The position numbers and the translations under genes were made by a program. The notes under the pieces were generated by a model. The model saw only the letters and a program-made list of their open reading frames with translations. It was not told where the DNA came from and searched no databases. From positions 4,164 through 68,163 of the forward strand of contig CAZMRF010000021.1 in the NCBI GenBank assembly GCA_964568735.1: DNA of 64,000 nt, written 5' to 3'. The stretch comes from CAZMRF01 sp964568735. Its GTDB lineage: Bacteria > Acidobacteriota > Polarisedimenticolia > JACPZX01. The first letter of the stretch is position 1. Each line of letters opens with the position of its first letter. Below are positions 1 to 7,940 of this stretch, in pieces.

Positions 1-104
1 GGTCGCCCTGCGCTCCTACTTTCGGCCGGAGTCCCGGCGAAGCCAGGCCAAAAGACATGGCCGGCCTCCAGACGTACGCTCCGGGCGACCCTCCGTCCCG
101 CGCC
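1..104. repeat. Hairpin-forming dispersed repeat, copy 1 (cut by window edge)
   Basis: The first 20 bases match the left arm of the element seen complete at 2394-2510, and positions 66-104 carry the right arm (CTCCAGACGTACG, then CTCCGGGCGACCCTCC, then GTCCCGCGCC). The arms are imperfect inverted repeats of each other. The outermost part of the left arm lies outside the window. No gene is seen between 1 and 300; this stretch holds only repeat copies. Confidence 0.7.
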
Positions 105-183
105 GACGTGCGGTGCATCGGACGACCACGGTCGCTGCTCAGTCTGGAGACTCATCGAGTCCATCCGAGGCACTTCGACCGGA

Positions 184-222
184 CTCCAGACGTACGCTCC
201 GGGCGACCCTCCGTCCCTCGCC
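184..222. repeat. Orphan right arm of the dispersed repeat
   Basis: This repeats positions 66-104 almost exactly, with one change near the end (CCCTCG for CCCGCG), exactly 118 bp downstream. Both copies are followed by the same GCCGACGTGCGGTG. No matching left arm lies directly in front of it. Confidence 0.65.
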
Positions 223-300
223 GACGTGCGGTGGAGGCGATCCGGTGCGGATCGCAGCGACCCCACGCACCGCTGCGGGTCGAAGGCTTCAGAGCGGGTG

Positions 301-765
301 TCACGACTTCTGGGCGCTGGCCGAGGTTTCCGTGCGGGGCGGGTGGATCGTGATCTTTCTGCCGCCGCCTCCCGCGTGTTCAATTTCCACGCACCAGGCG
401 GCGGGGGTCGTCCCCGGCGGGAGGCGCTCTCCCCACTCCACGGCCACGAAGACCCCGCGCCGCACGAGCTCATCGAGACCGAGCTCGTCTAGCTCTGCGG
501 GCTGGTCAATCCGGTAGAGGTCCACGTGTGCCAGGACCCTGGGGCCTGGGTACTCCGCTACGAGAGTAAACGTCGGTGAGTGGACTCGCAGGGGATCGAT
601 GCCCAGGGCCCGGGCCAGGCCCCTGACGAAGGCGGTCTTCCCGGCGCCCAGCGGCCCGCTCAGGAGGATCCAGTCCCCCGGCGCGAGACCGCGCGACAGC
701 CTCTCTGCGATCTCGGCGGTCTCCTCCTCGCTCGCGCTCGCGTGCACGCCTGCGATGGTCTTCAC
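301..765 (-). CDS. tsaE: tRNA threonylcarbamoyladenosine biosynthesis ATPase TsaE
   Basis: This 154-residue protein has the normal TsaE length. It has a Walker A loop GPLGAGKT at residues 37-44, the SPTFT strand at 63-67 and the HVDLYR motif near 80-85, all typical of the family. TsaE is the cytoplasmic ATPase that works with TsaB and TsaD to place threonylcarbamoyl on A37 of ANN-reading tRNAs. Its ATG overlaps the stop of the upstream nnr gene by four bases (ATGA), so the two are probably translated together; nnr-tsaE pairing is common in bacteria. tsaB and tsaD are not in the window. Confidence 0.95.
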   Translation of the reverse strand: MKTIAGVHASASEEETAEIAERLSRGLAPGDWILLSGPLGAGKTAFVRGLARALGIDPLRVHSPTFTLVAEYPGPRVLAHVDLYRIDQPAELDELGLDELVRRGVFVAVEWGERLPPGTTPAAWCVEIEHAGGGGRKITIHPPRTETSASAQKS

Positions 766-2336
766 GGCCGCGGCGGCCGGCTCGCTGCGGCGCCGAGCGC
801 GAGGTAGGCGCGCGGCAGGGCCTCGACGATGTCACCGGCCGTGAGCGAGATCTCTCCGATCGCTTCCGCGGCCCGATCTCCCGCGCTTCCATGGACGAAG
901 GCGGAGAGGGCCGCGGCTTCGGGAGCCTCGAGGCCCTGAGCGAGCCAGGCGGCGGTGATCCCGGCCAGCACGTCGCCGGAGCCGCCGGTGGCCATCCCGG
1001 CGTTGCCCGTCGGGTTCACCCGGACCAGCCTCCCGGGGCTGGCCGTGAGGCTTCGATGGCCCTTCAGCAGTACCGTCACGTGAAGACTCGCGGCGAGGCG
1101 GCGTGCGGAGCCGAGCCGGTCACGCTGCACGTCGGCCGCGGTGCAGGCGAGGAGGCGGCCCGCCTCGCCGGGGTGAGGCGTGACGACCACCCTCCGATCG
1201 CCGCCGGAGATCTTCGATCCTGCGGCGGCCAGGATGTTCAGGGCGTCGGCGTCGAGGACCATGGGCCGGGTTCCTTCCGCGGCGAGCGCCATCACGATCG
1301 CCGCCGCGCCGGAGCCCGTCCCCAGCCCCGGACCCGCGGCGAGGATGTCCCTCGACTCGAGGAGCCTGCGGACGGTGCCGAGGGCTTCGGGCGCGAGGGC
1401 GCCTTCCGCCGTCTCGGCCAGAGGCTCCGTCATTGCCTCGGGCAGGCACGAAGCGATGATCGGCTGGGCCGAAGCGGGAGAGGCCACCGTGACGAGCCCG
1501 GCCCCGGAGCGGATGCAGGCTCGGGCCATGAGGACCGCCGCCCCGCCGCGCCCGCGCGATCCCGCGAGGATGAGCACGTGGCCGTAGTCCCCCTTGTGCG
1601 ATTCCGGATCCCGGCGGGGCAGGAGGCGCGAGGCGGATTCCTCGTCGACCCAGTGGAGGTCGACTCCCTCGGCCTCGACCGCGGCGGATGGAATGCCGAT
1701 GTCGAGGATCTCGATCCTCCCCGCGAAGCGGCAGGCCGGAGGGAAGGCGTGCGGGATCTTCAGGGCCGCGAGCGCGAGCGTGGCGCCCGCCTCGACGCAG
1801 GGGCCGGGGAGGGCCGCGCTCGATCCTGAAAGTCCGCTGGGGAGGTCCACGGAGGTGACGGGGCAGCCGGAGGCGTTCACGGCGTGGATGGCCTCGAGGA
1901 TGAGGCCGCGGGCCGCCCCTGTCGTCCCCGTCCCCAGCATGGCGTCGAGGATCAGGTCGTTCTCGGGCAGGGTGAGGCGGAGGGCCGACCATTGAGGATC
2001 GGTCGTGATCTCCTCGACGATGATCCCGGCGGCTCGCGCGCGGGCGAGCGCGGCGGCCGCCGGACCCCGGAGATCGGGCCCGGCCGCGAGGAGCGCGACG
2101 CGGGCCTTCACTCCCGAGGCCGCGAGGTGGAGCGCGGCCGTGATTCCGTCGCCGCCGTTGTTGCCCTTCCCGCAAAGGATGAGGATCCGGCGAGGCCCGC
2201 CGCCCGCCTGATGCCTCAGGAGTGCGGAGGCCACCTCGCGGCCGGCGTTGTCCATGAGCGTCGCGGCGGGGATGCCGTGGTCGTTCTCGGCCCGCCGGTC
2301 GATGCGCTGCATCTGCTCCGCCGTCAGGATGACCAT
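762..2336 (-). CDS. nnr: Bifunctional NAD(P)H-hydrate epimerase/dehydratase
   Basis: This 524-residue fusion repairs damaged NADH and NADPH hydrates. The N-terminal YjeF epimerase half shows GKGNNGGDG at residues 56-64. The C-terminal ADP/ATP-dependent dehydratase half has the ribokinase-like motif NAGMATGGSGDVLAG near residue 450, whose Asp is the usual catalytic base. It is the first gene of a two-gene unit with tsaE. About 50 bases before its start (on the plus-strand map, from 2394) begins a copy of the dispersed repeat, so its promoter must lie close to or within that element. Confidence 0.95.
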   Translation of the reverse strand: MVILTAEQMQRIDRRAENDHGIPAATLMDNAGREVASALLRHQAGGGPRRILILCGKGNNGGDGITAALHLAASGVKARVALLAAGPDLRGPAAAALARARAAGIIVEEITTDPQWSALRLTLPENDLILDAMLGTGTTGAARGLILEAIHAVNASGCPVTSVDLPSGLSGSSAALPGPCVEAGATLALAALKIPHAFPPACRFAGRIEILDIGIPSAAVEAEGVDLHWVDEESASRLLPRRDPESHKGDYGHVLILAGSRGRGGAAVLMARACIRSGAGLVTVASPASAQPIIASCLPEAMTEPLAETAEGALAPEALGTVRRLLESRDILAAGPGLGTGSGAAAIVMALAAEGTRPMVLDADALNILAAAGSKISGGDRRVVVTPHPGEAGRLLACTAADVQRDRLGSARRLAASLHVTVLLKGHRSLTASPGRLVRVNPTGNAGMATGGSGDVLAGITAAWLAQGLEAPEAAALSAFVHGSAGDRAAEAIGEISLTAGDIVEALPRAYLALGAAASRPPRP

Positions 2337-2393
2337 GGCGCCATTCTAGCAGCCGCTCTCCACGGCCCTGCCGCTTGCACTCAGCGCGACCCT

Positions 2394-2510
2394 CAGCGCG
2401 GGACGGAGGGTCGCCCTGCGCTCCTACTTCCGCCGTAGGCACTTCGATGCCAAGTGCAGCATCTCGACCGGCTCCAGACGTACGCCCCGGGCAACCCTCC
2501 GTCCCGCGCC
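2394..2510. repeat. Hairpin-forming dispersed repeat, copy 2 (complete)
   Basis: The left arm GCGCGGGACGGAGGGTCGCCC (from 2396) and the right arm ending GGGCAACCCTCCGTCCCGCGCC (to 2510) are inverted repeats with a roughly 70-base middle. The middle holds a second small stem, GCACTT to AAGTGC. The element is about 117 bp, has no coding capacity I can see and no transposase nearby. It fills most of the 2337-2715 gap between the divergent genes nnr and aroC. Confidence 0.75.
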
Positions 2511-2565
2511 ATCACGCCCGGAACCGGCGGTGGACGAGCGAGGTCCACAGCGCGATCCATTCCGG

Positions 2566-2594
2566 CCTCCGGGCGACGCCCTCCGTCCCGCGCC
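2566..2594. repeat. Orphan right arm of the dispersed repeat
   Basis: The sequence CCTCCGGGCGACGCCCTCC followed by GTCCCGCGCC matches the right arm of the repeat and carries the two-base longer form also seen at 42736-42776. The flanking bases up to aroC (2595-2715) show no gene and no convincing promoter hexamers. Confidence 0.6.
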
Positions 2595-2715
2595 ATCGCG
2601 AGGTCCCGCGTCGGCACTGCTGGCGACTCTCCTTCCCGCACCAACGCGGCTTCGCGCTGTTCCCGTGTGCTAGCCTCGGGCGAATTCCACGCACCTGACG
2701 GATCCTACGCACGCC

Positions 2716-3897
2716 ATGCCGCTGCGCTTCCTGACAGCCGGTGAGTCCCACGGGCCGCTCCTCACGGTGATCGTGGACGGGCTGCCTGCGGGCCTCGAGG
2801 TGGAGGCTGCGCGCATCGACGCCGATCTGAAGCGCCGCCAGGGCGGCTACGGCCGGGGCGGGCGGATGAAGATCGAGGACGACAGGGTCCGGATCACGGG
2901 GGGCGTCCGCCACGCGGTGACGATGGGCGGCCCTGTCAGCCTTCTCATCGAGAACCGCGACTTCTCGAGCTGGTCGATCGCGATGTCGCCGGAGCCTCCC
3001 GCGCCCGGGACGCCGCTCGCGGAGCTGCGGAGCATCACGAACCCCCGTCCCGGCCATGCGGACCTGGCCGGGGCGCTCAAGTACGACCAGCACGACATCC
3101 GGAACGTCCTGGAGCGCGCGAGCGCGCGCGAGACTGCGGCGCGCGTCGCGGCGGGCGCGCTCGCGAGGCTCCTGCTCGAGGCCGTGAACCTCCGCGTCCT
3201 CGGCCACACCGTGGCCGTCGGTGAGGCCGCCCTTCCCCCCGATCGGAGAGTGCTCTGGGAGGAGATCGAGGCCATCCCGCACGATTCGCCCCTGAGGTGT
3301 GTCGATGTCTCGGTGGAGACCTCGATGATGGCCGAGATCGATTCGGCCCGGAAGTCCAGGGACTCGCTGGGCGGGGCCTTCCAGGTCGTGGCGCGGGGAG
3401 TTCCGCCGGGCCTGGGCTCGTCCCGGCAGTGGGACACGCGTTTGGAGGCGAAGCTGGGCCGGGCCATCCTCTCCATCCATGCGATCAAGGCGGTGGAGAT
3501 TGGCGAGGGTGTCGCCGCCGCCTCGCGTCGGGGCTCCGCGGTGCACGACGAGATCTACTACGACCGCAACGTCCGCCGCTTCTACCGCAAGACGAATCGC
3601 GCGGGTGGTATCGAGGGGGGAATGACGAACGGCGAGGAGGTCCGCGTCACCGGCTACATGAAGCCGCTCTCCACGCTCCCGCGCCCGCTCCGCACCGTGG
3701 ACGTGTCGACCAAGGACGACGCCGAGGCAGTCGTCGAGCGCACCGACACGTGCGCGATCGCCTCGGCGGGCATCATCGGCGAGGCCATGGTCGCTCTCGT
3801 CCTGGCGGACGCCGTGCTCGAGAAGTTCGGAGGCGACCACGTCGCCGAGATGCGCAGGAACTGGGCGACCTACATGGCCCAGGTCCGCGAGTTCTGA
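2716..3897 (+). CDS. aroC: Chorismate synthase
   Basis: This enzyme makes chorismate from 5-enolpyruvylshikimate 3-phosphate, the last shared step of aromatic amino acid synthesis, using reduced FMN. The protein is 393 residues, at the long end of the family. It has the N-terminal GESHG signature at residues 9-13, GGRMKIEDD near 50, and the conserved KTNRAGGIEGGMTNGE block near 290. It starts at an ATG and is followed two bases later by the next gene, so the two are probably cotranscribed. No other shikimate gene is in the window. Confidence 0.97.
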   Translation: MPLRFLTAGESHGPLLTVIVDGLPAGLEVEAARIDADLKRRQGGYGRGGRMKIEDDRVRITGGVRHAVTMGGPVSLLIENRDFSSWSIAMSPEPPAPGTPLAELRSITNPRPGHADLAGALKYDQHDIRNVLERASARETAARVAAGALARLLLEAVNLRVLGHTVAVGEAALPPDRRVLWEEIEAIPHDSPLRCVDVSVETSMMAEIDSARKSRDSLGGAFQVVARGVPPGLGSSRQWDTRLEAKLGRAILSIHAIKAVEIGEGVAAASRRGSAVHDEIYYDRNVRRFYRKTNRAGGIEGGMTNGEEVRVTGYMKPLSTLPRPLRTVDVSTKDDAEAVVERTDTCAIASAGIIGEAMVALVLADAVLEKFGGDHVAEMRRNWATYMAQVREF

Positions 3898-3899
3898 TC

Positions 3900-4877
3900 G
3901 TGGCCACGCGCCGCGACGTGATCCGACGGATGGGTGCGGCCGGCGCATGGGCCCTGGCCGGAGGCCCGGCCTTCGGGGGGAAGGAGCGGGCCGGGGGTGT
4001 CAGGGCGAGGATCCTCGGCACTGTCCAGGACGGAGGACTGCCCCACCCCGGCTGCGCACGGAGCTGCTGCGTCAGGGCCCGGCTCGGGAGGCTCCCTGCC
4101 CGCAGGGTCTCCTGCCTCGGCCTGGGCCTCCCGCCCGACGGCCCGCTCGTCCTCGTGGATGCGACCCCGGACTTCCCATCGCAGGCCGCGGAGCTGGAAT
4201 CGGCCTTCACATTGGGGCCCGAGCCGGATCGCCCCGCACGTGTCCCGCTCGAAGCCATTCTCCTCACGCACGCCCACGTCGGCCACTACGCCGGGCTGAT
4301 CTACCTGGGTCGGGAGGCCTCGGCGGCGCGGGAGATGCCGATCATCGCAACACCCCGGATGTGCGCGTTTCTCCGGACGAACAAGCCGTGGAGCCGGCTC
4401 GTCGAGTGGGGCCACATCAGGCTCGATCCACTCGAGCCGGGCGGGCGCCGGAGGCTCGCGGAGGGCCTCGAGGTCGAATCCGTGGCCGTACCCCACAGGG
4501 ACGAGGACTCCGACACGGTGGGATACCTCTTTTCCGGCCCTTCGAAGCGGCTGCTCTACCTGCCCGATACCGACGCCTGGCGCCGCTGGGAGCGGCCCGT
4601 TGACCACCTCCTGGGCCAGGCCGATATTGCCCTCCTCGACGGCACCTTCTACGGTCCGGGTGAGGTCACATGGCGCAATCCCGAAGAGATCCCCCATCCG
4701 ACCATGCTGGAAAGCATGGAGCGACTGGGAGCCCTCGCGGCTTCCCGCAGGTGCAGGATACTCTTCACCCACCTGAACCACTCCAACACCGCGCTCGATC
4801 CGTCCTCGGAGGCTTCCCGGGAGGTCGCCCGGCGTGGTTTCGAGGTGGCGGCGGAGGGGCTGGAGATTCCGCTCTAA
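3900..4877 (+). CDS. PqqB-like metallo-beta-lactamase-fold hydrolase, Tat-type N-terminus
   Basis: The GTG start two bases after aroC gives 325 residues. The N-terminus (TRRDVIRRMGAAGAWALAGG) looks like a twin-arginine signal, suggesting export. The fold marker is THAHVGHY near residue 122: HxHxGH rather than the usual HxHxDH, a variant I associate with PqqB-like proteins. GTVQDGGLPHPGC near residue 40, followed by a Cys pair, also matches the PqqB-like branch. No other pqq gene is nearby, so a role in PQQ synthesis is not supported; substrate unknown. Confidence 0.75.
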   Translation: MATRRDVIRRMGAAGAWALAGGPAFGGKERAGGVRARILGTVQDGGLPHPGCARSCCVRARLGRLPARRVSCLGLGLPPDGPLVLVDATPDFPSQAAELESAFTLGPEPDRPARVPLEAILLTHAHVGHYAGLIYLGREASAAREMPIIATPRMCAFLRTNKPWSRLVEWGHIRLDPLEPGGRRRLAEGLEVESVAVPHRDEDSDTVGYLFSGPSKRLLYLPDTDAWRRWERPVDHLLGQADIALLDGTFYGPGEVTWRNPEEIPHPTMLESMERLGALAASRRCRILFTHLNHSNTALDPSSEASREVARRGFEVAAEGLEIPL

Positions 4878-4900
4878 CGGATCCGCGCCGCCGTGGGACC

Positions 4901-5524
4901 CTGGCTCTCTCCGAGCTGACCTTCCTCTTCCTCTTCGTCCAGTCCTTCATGTGGGGGTGGGGCCGCTCCTTCCCCGGGAGCGGGACCGTCGTCGTCGTCG
5001 GAGTATTCGGGACGGTCGCGTTCTCCGCGCTCCGGCGCGGCGAGGGGCTCCGGGAGCTGGGCTTCCGGGTGGACAACTTCCTTCCCGCCTTGAAGGACGT
5101 CGCGCTCGTGACCGCCCCCCTGGTGGCCGTCCTCCTGATCGCGGGAGCCGGCTTCGAGCGCGTGCGCCCGGACTGGCTGCAGGTCGTCCTCAAGCTGCCG
5201 AAGCTCGTTGCCTGGGGACTCGTCCAGCAGACAATCCTCCAGGGATTCGTCCACCGGAGGCTCAGGGAGGCTCTCTCCTCCTCCCGGCACGTGGACATCG
5301 CCACGGCGGCCTTCTTCGCGCTCTGCCATCTCCCGAACGTCCGTCTGATGGCCGGCACGTTCGTGGGCGGATGGGCCTGGTCCGCCATCTACAGGCGCAA
5401 CCCGAATCTCTTCGCGCTCGCGATCGCGCATGCTCTCGGGAGCGCCGCGCTGAACATCGCCTTCGGGCCCGAGCTGATGAGGAACATGCGGGTCGGAGGC
5501 GGCTACTTCACGTACGAGCGCTGA
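4901..5524 (+). CDS. CPBP-family membrane protein with altered catalytic motif
   Basis: This small polytopic membrane protein resembles CPBP (CAAX/Abi) intramembrane proteases. The second and third family motifs are present: FFALCHLPN (His) and AIAHALGSAALN (His, Asn). The first motif, normally EExxxR, reads QQTILQG, so both Glu and the Arg are replaced by Gln. It may be catalytically inactive or a variant branch. The start is uncertain: no ATG, GTG or TTG lies at a good place. A CTG at 4901 keeps the first hydrophobic segment whole (207 residues), while the first suitable ATG is at 4949. Confidence 0.7.
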   Translation: MALSELTFLFLFVQSFMWGWGRSFPGSGTVVVVGVFGTVAFSALRRGEGLRELGFRVDNFLPALKDVALVTAPLVAVLLIAGAGFERVRPDWLQVVLKLPKLVAWGLVQQTILQGFVHRRLREALSSSRHVDIATAAFFALCHLPNVRLMAGTFVGGWAWSAIYRRNPNLFALAIAHALGSAALNIAFGPELMRNMRVGGGYFTYER

Positions 5525-5562
5525 CTTCCCCGAGCCTCTGCCGGTGAGCGTGAAACGGTGGA

Positions 5563-5592
5563 GGCTGGGGGAGCCTTTCAGCTCCCCCAGCC
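5563..5592. terminator. Strong hairpin between convergent genes
   Basis: A perfect 12-bp stem, GGCTGGGGGAGC paired with GCTCCCCCAGCC, has a six-base loop (CTTTCA). It lies 38 bases after the CPBP gene and about 190 bases before the end of the oppositely oriented nrdJ. There is no T-run on either side, so it may stop transcription by another route or protect 3' ends. Confidence 0.45.
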
Positions 5593-5649
5593 CAGGCTCC
5601 GGATCCCCTGCCTTTGGAGGGGTCGTTCAGTGGCAGGAGTTGGCTTCAC

Positions 5650-5676
5650 GGGGCACCTCTCTGGCTGGGGTGCCCC
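5650..5676. terminator. Second hairpin between convergent genes
   Basis: An 8-bp perfect stem (GGGGCACC with GGTGCCCC) has an 11-base loop. It lies in the same 5525-5784 gap, which otherwise holds no gene. No T-run follows on either strand, so the terminator role is only suggested by position. Confidence 0.3.
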
Positions 5677-5784
5677 TGCGGCGGTTGTGATTCGGTGTCA
5701 GGGGTGGAACCACACCGTCGAGATCCGGAGCCATCCTTCGGGCGAGGTGGGGGAGCACCTGCCCGAACTCGCCGTTCGATCCGA

Positions 5785-7611
5785 TCATCCCGGGTAGCCG
5801 CACCAGCGACACCGGCGTTCCCCCTCGCCGCGCACCAGGGCGCCTCCGCAATCCGGGCACTCGTCCTCGGCAGCGGCGCTCCGCGCCGTGCCTCCCCCGG
5901 CGGCCAGCCCTGCGTTGAGCACCTGGCTCCCGCGGCAGCCGTCCCGGAAAACCGTGATCCCCTTGCAGCCCAGCTCCCATGCCAGGAGGAAGGTCTTCGC
6001 GATCTCCTCGCACGTCGCATGGGCCGGGAAGTTCACCGTCTTGGAGACGCCGTTGTCGCAGGCGCTCTGGAAGGCGGCCTGCATCCTGACGTGCCAGGCA
6101 GGCGCGATCTCGTGGGCGGTCACGAAGAGGCGCCTGACGTCGTCAGGGATGCCTCCCACGCCCCGCAGGCTCCCGCGCGCCCGCACCTCTTCCATGAGCT
6201 CGGGCGAATCGAAGCCGCGCCGCTCCGCCGTCTGGAGGAAGAGAGGGTGGACGTCGGCCAGCTCTCCTCCATCGAGGACGTGCCGGCGCAGCAGAGCGAC
6301 AGCGAAGAGCGGCTCGATGCCGCTGCTCGCGCCGGCGATGATGCTGATCGTGCCCGTCGGCGCCACCGTGGTCGTGGTCGCGTTGCGAAGCCTGAGCCCT
6401 CCGGGCCTGTCGTAGGCGCTGCCGGGCCAGGCCGGAAAGGGGCCCCTTCCGGAGGCCAGCTCCGAGCTCGCTTTCTTCGTCTCGAGATTCACGAAGGCCA
6501 TGACCCGTTCCCCGAGGGAGATGGCCTCCTCGCTGTCGTAGGGGATCCCGAGGCGGATCAGCATGTCGGCCCAGCCCATCACGCCCACTCCGATCCGCCG
6601 GCAGAGCCGGGTCACCTCGCCGATTTCCGGAACGGGGTACTGGCTGGCGTCGACGACGTTGTCGAGGAAATGCACGGCCGTGCGGCAGACCGCGGCCAGC
6701 CGCTCCCACTCGACCTGCCCCTCGCCGACGAGGAGCCCCAGGTTGATCGACCCCAGCGTGCAGGACTCGTTGGGCATGAGCGGCTGCTCGCCGCAGGGAT
6801 TCGTCGCCTCGATCTCCGCCACATGGCGCGTCGGGTTGGCCTCGCTGATCCGATCGATGAAGACGAGGCCGGGGTCGCCGCATTCCCATGCGGTGCGGAC
6901 GATCTCATCGAAGACCTCGCGCGCGGGCAGGGTGGCCACGCTCCTGCCGGTGGCGGGATGGATCAGCTCGTAGGTGCCGCCCCCGTGCACGGCTTCCATG
7001 AACCGGGTGGTCGCGGCCACCGAGAGGTTGAAGTTGGTGATTTCTCCGGGGGCCGTCTTGCAGCGCACGAACTCGAGGATGTCCGGATGGTCGACCCTCA
7101 GAATCCCCATGTTCGCCCCGCGGCGGGCGCCGCCCTGCTTGACCGCTTCCGTGGCGGCGTTGAAGACGCGCATGAAAGAGACGGGCCCCGACGCGATGCC
7201 GCGGGTCGAGCGGACCGGGCTGTTGCGCGGGCGAAGGCGCGAGAACGAGAAGCCCGTGCCGCCGCCGGTCTTGTGGATGACTGCCGTATGCTTGAGGGTT
7301 TCGAAGATGCCCTCCATCGAATCCTCGACGGGGAGCACGAAGCAGGCGGAGAGCTGTTGGGCCGGCTTGCCGGCGTTCATCAGGGTGGGTGAATTGGGAA
7401 GGAAGAGGCCCGCCGTGAGGACCCCCAGGAACTCCTCTTCAGCAGCCGCGGGGTCGCTGCGGCCCTGGAAGGGAAGCCGCGCGTCGGGGGCTGCCACCGC
7501 CCTCGCGACTCGACGAAAGAGATCTTCCGGCTTTTCGGAGACTCCTCCGCTCTCGTCGCGGAGGAGATAGCGGGCCTGGAGGACGCGCAACGCGTTGTCG
7601 GTGGCGATCAT
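5785..7611 (-). CDS. nrdJ: Adenosylcobalamin-dependent (class II) ribonucleotide reductase
   Basis: This enzyme reduces ribonucleotides to deoxyribonucleotides using adenosylcobalamin, without needing oxygen. The 608-residue protein has the LPNSPTLMNAG entry motif near residue 75, the substrate-site Cys in QQLSACFVLPVEDS near 95, the active-site finger NPCGE (thiyl-radical Cys and Glu) near 280, and the APTGTIS loop near 415. The C-terminus ends in a zinc-ribbon-like CPDCGG and CRWCG. It stands alone on the minus strand. Its upstream region is unusual: a TTGACA hexamer directly abuts a perfect DnaA box. Confidence 0.95.
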   Translation of the reverse strand: MIATDNALRVLQARYLLRDESGGVSEKPEDLFRRVARAVAAPDARLPFQGRSDPAAAEEEFLGVLTAGLFLPNSPTLMNAGKPAQQLSACFVLPVEDSMEGIFETLKHTAVIHKTGGGTGFSFSRLRPRNSPVRSTRGIASGPVSFMRVFNAATEAVKQGGARRGANMGILRVDHPDILEFVRCKTAPGEITNFNLSVAATTRFMEAVHGGGTYELIHPATGRSVATLPAREVFDEIVRTAWECGDPGLVFIDRISEANPTRHVAEIEATNPCGEQPLMPNESCTLGSINLGLLVGEGQVEWERLAAVCRTAVHFLDNVVDASQYPVPEIGEVTRLCRRIGVGVMGWADMLIRLGIPYDSEEAISLGERVMAFVNLETKKASSELASGRGPFPAWPGSAYDRPGGLRLRNATTTTVAPTGTISIIAGASSGIEPLFAVALLRRHVLDGGELADVHPLFLQTAERRGFDSPELMEEVRARGSLRGVGGIPDDVRRLFVTAHEIAPAWHVRMQAAFQSACDNGVSKTVNFPAHATCEEIAKTFLLAWELGCKGITVFRDGCRGSQVLNAGLAAGGGTARSAAAEDECPDCGGALVRGEGERRCRWCGYPG

Positions 7612-7639
7612 GAGGCCATCCGTAACACTCGGCGGGACG

Positions 7640-7765
7640 GTACTTGAAGCCTGTGGATAATGTCAAGGGACGGATGACCTCAAACCTCAACATGTTGTGA
7701 GGTGCCTGTTGAAAACCCACTGAATATTGCGGTGGAAGACCTGTTGAAAAGCTGTGGAAATCGCG
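7640..7765 (-). promoter_or_regulatory. nrdJ upstream region with DnaA-box-like cluster
   Basis: Read on the minus strand, TTGACA (7661-7666) is followed at once by TTATCCACA (7652-7660), a perfect DnaA box; TACCGT 18 bases after TTGACA is a weak -10. Further upstream are two direct copies of TTTTCAACAGG (7740-7750 and 7705-7715) and ATTTCCACA, which resemble weaker DnaA sites. An inverted repeat ACCTCA/TGAGGT lies at 7684-7703. The stretch is clearly more AT-rich than its surroundings. DnaA control of ribonucleotide reductase is known from E. coli nrdAB. Confidence 0.5.
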
Positions 7766-7822
7766 CGCGCAGAATGTGTGAAGGGGGGTGATTGCCGAGG
7801 TCTGCCGCCCTCCGGCAGGGCC

Positions 7823-7906
7823 AGGATCCAAGCCGAGGTTCTCGGGGGGGCAATCCGGAAAGGCAGGATCAAGTCCGCGGTTCTCGGTGGAGGCAATCCG
7901 GGGGGC
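7823..7906. repeat. 42-bp tandem repeat, two units
   Basis: Two imperfect direct units (7823-7864 and 7865-7906) share AGGATC, GGTTCTCGG and GGCAATCCGG at the same spacing. The 42-bp period is a multiple of three, but no convincing gene runs through it. It lies between the DnaA-box-like cluster and the end of the ABC transporter gene. Confidence 0.55.
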
Positions 7907-7940
7907 GACCGGCGCGCGTCCTCGAGGAGGAGGCTGCCCC

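Noticed and set aside
5614..7392. Plus-strand open frame opposite nrdJ
   Set aside because: The minus strand encodes an unmistakable class II ribonucleotide reductase; the antisense frame has no features.
7640..7765. Chromosomal replication origin
   Set aside because: Only one perfect DnaA box is present and none of the usual origin neighbours (dnaA, dnaN, rpmH, gidA) are here; kept as a regulatory region and noted as a finding instead.
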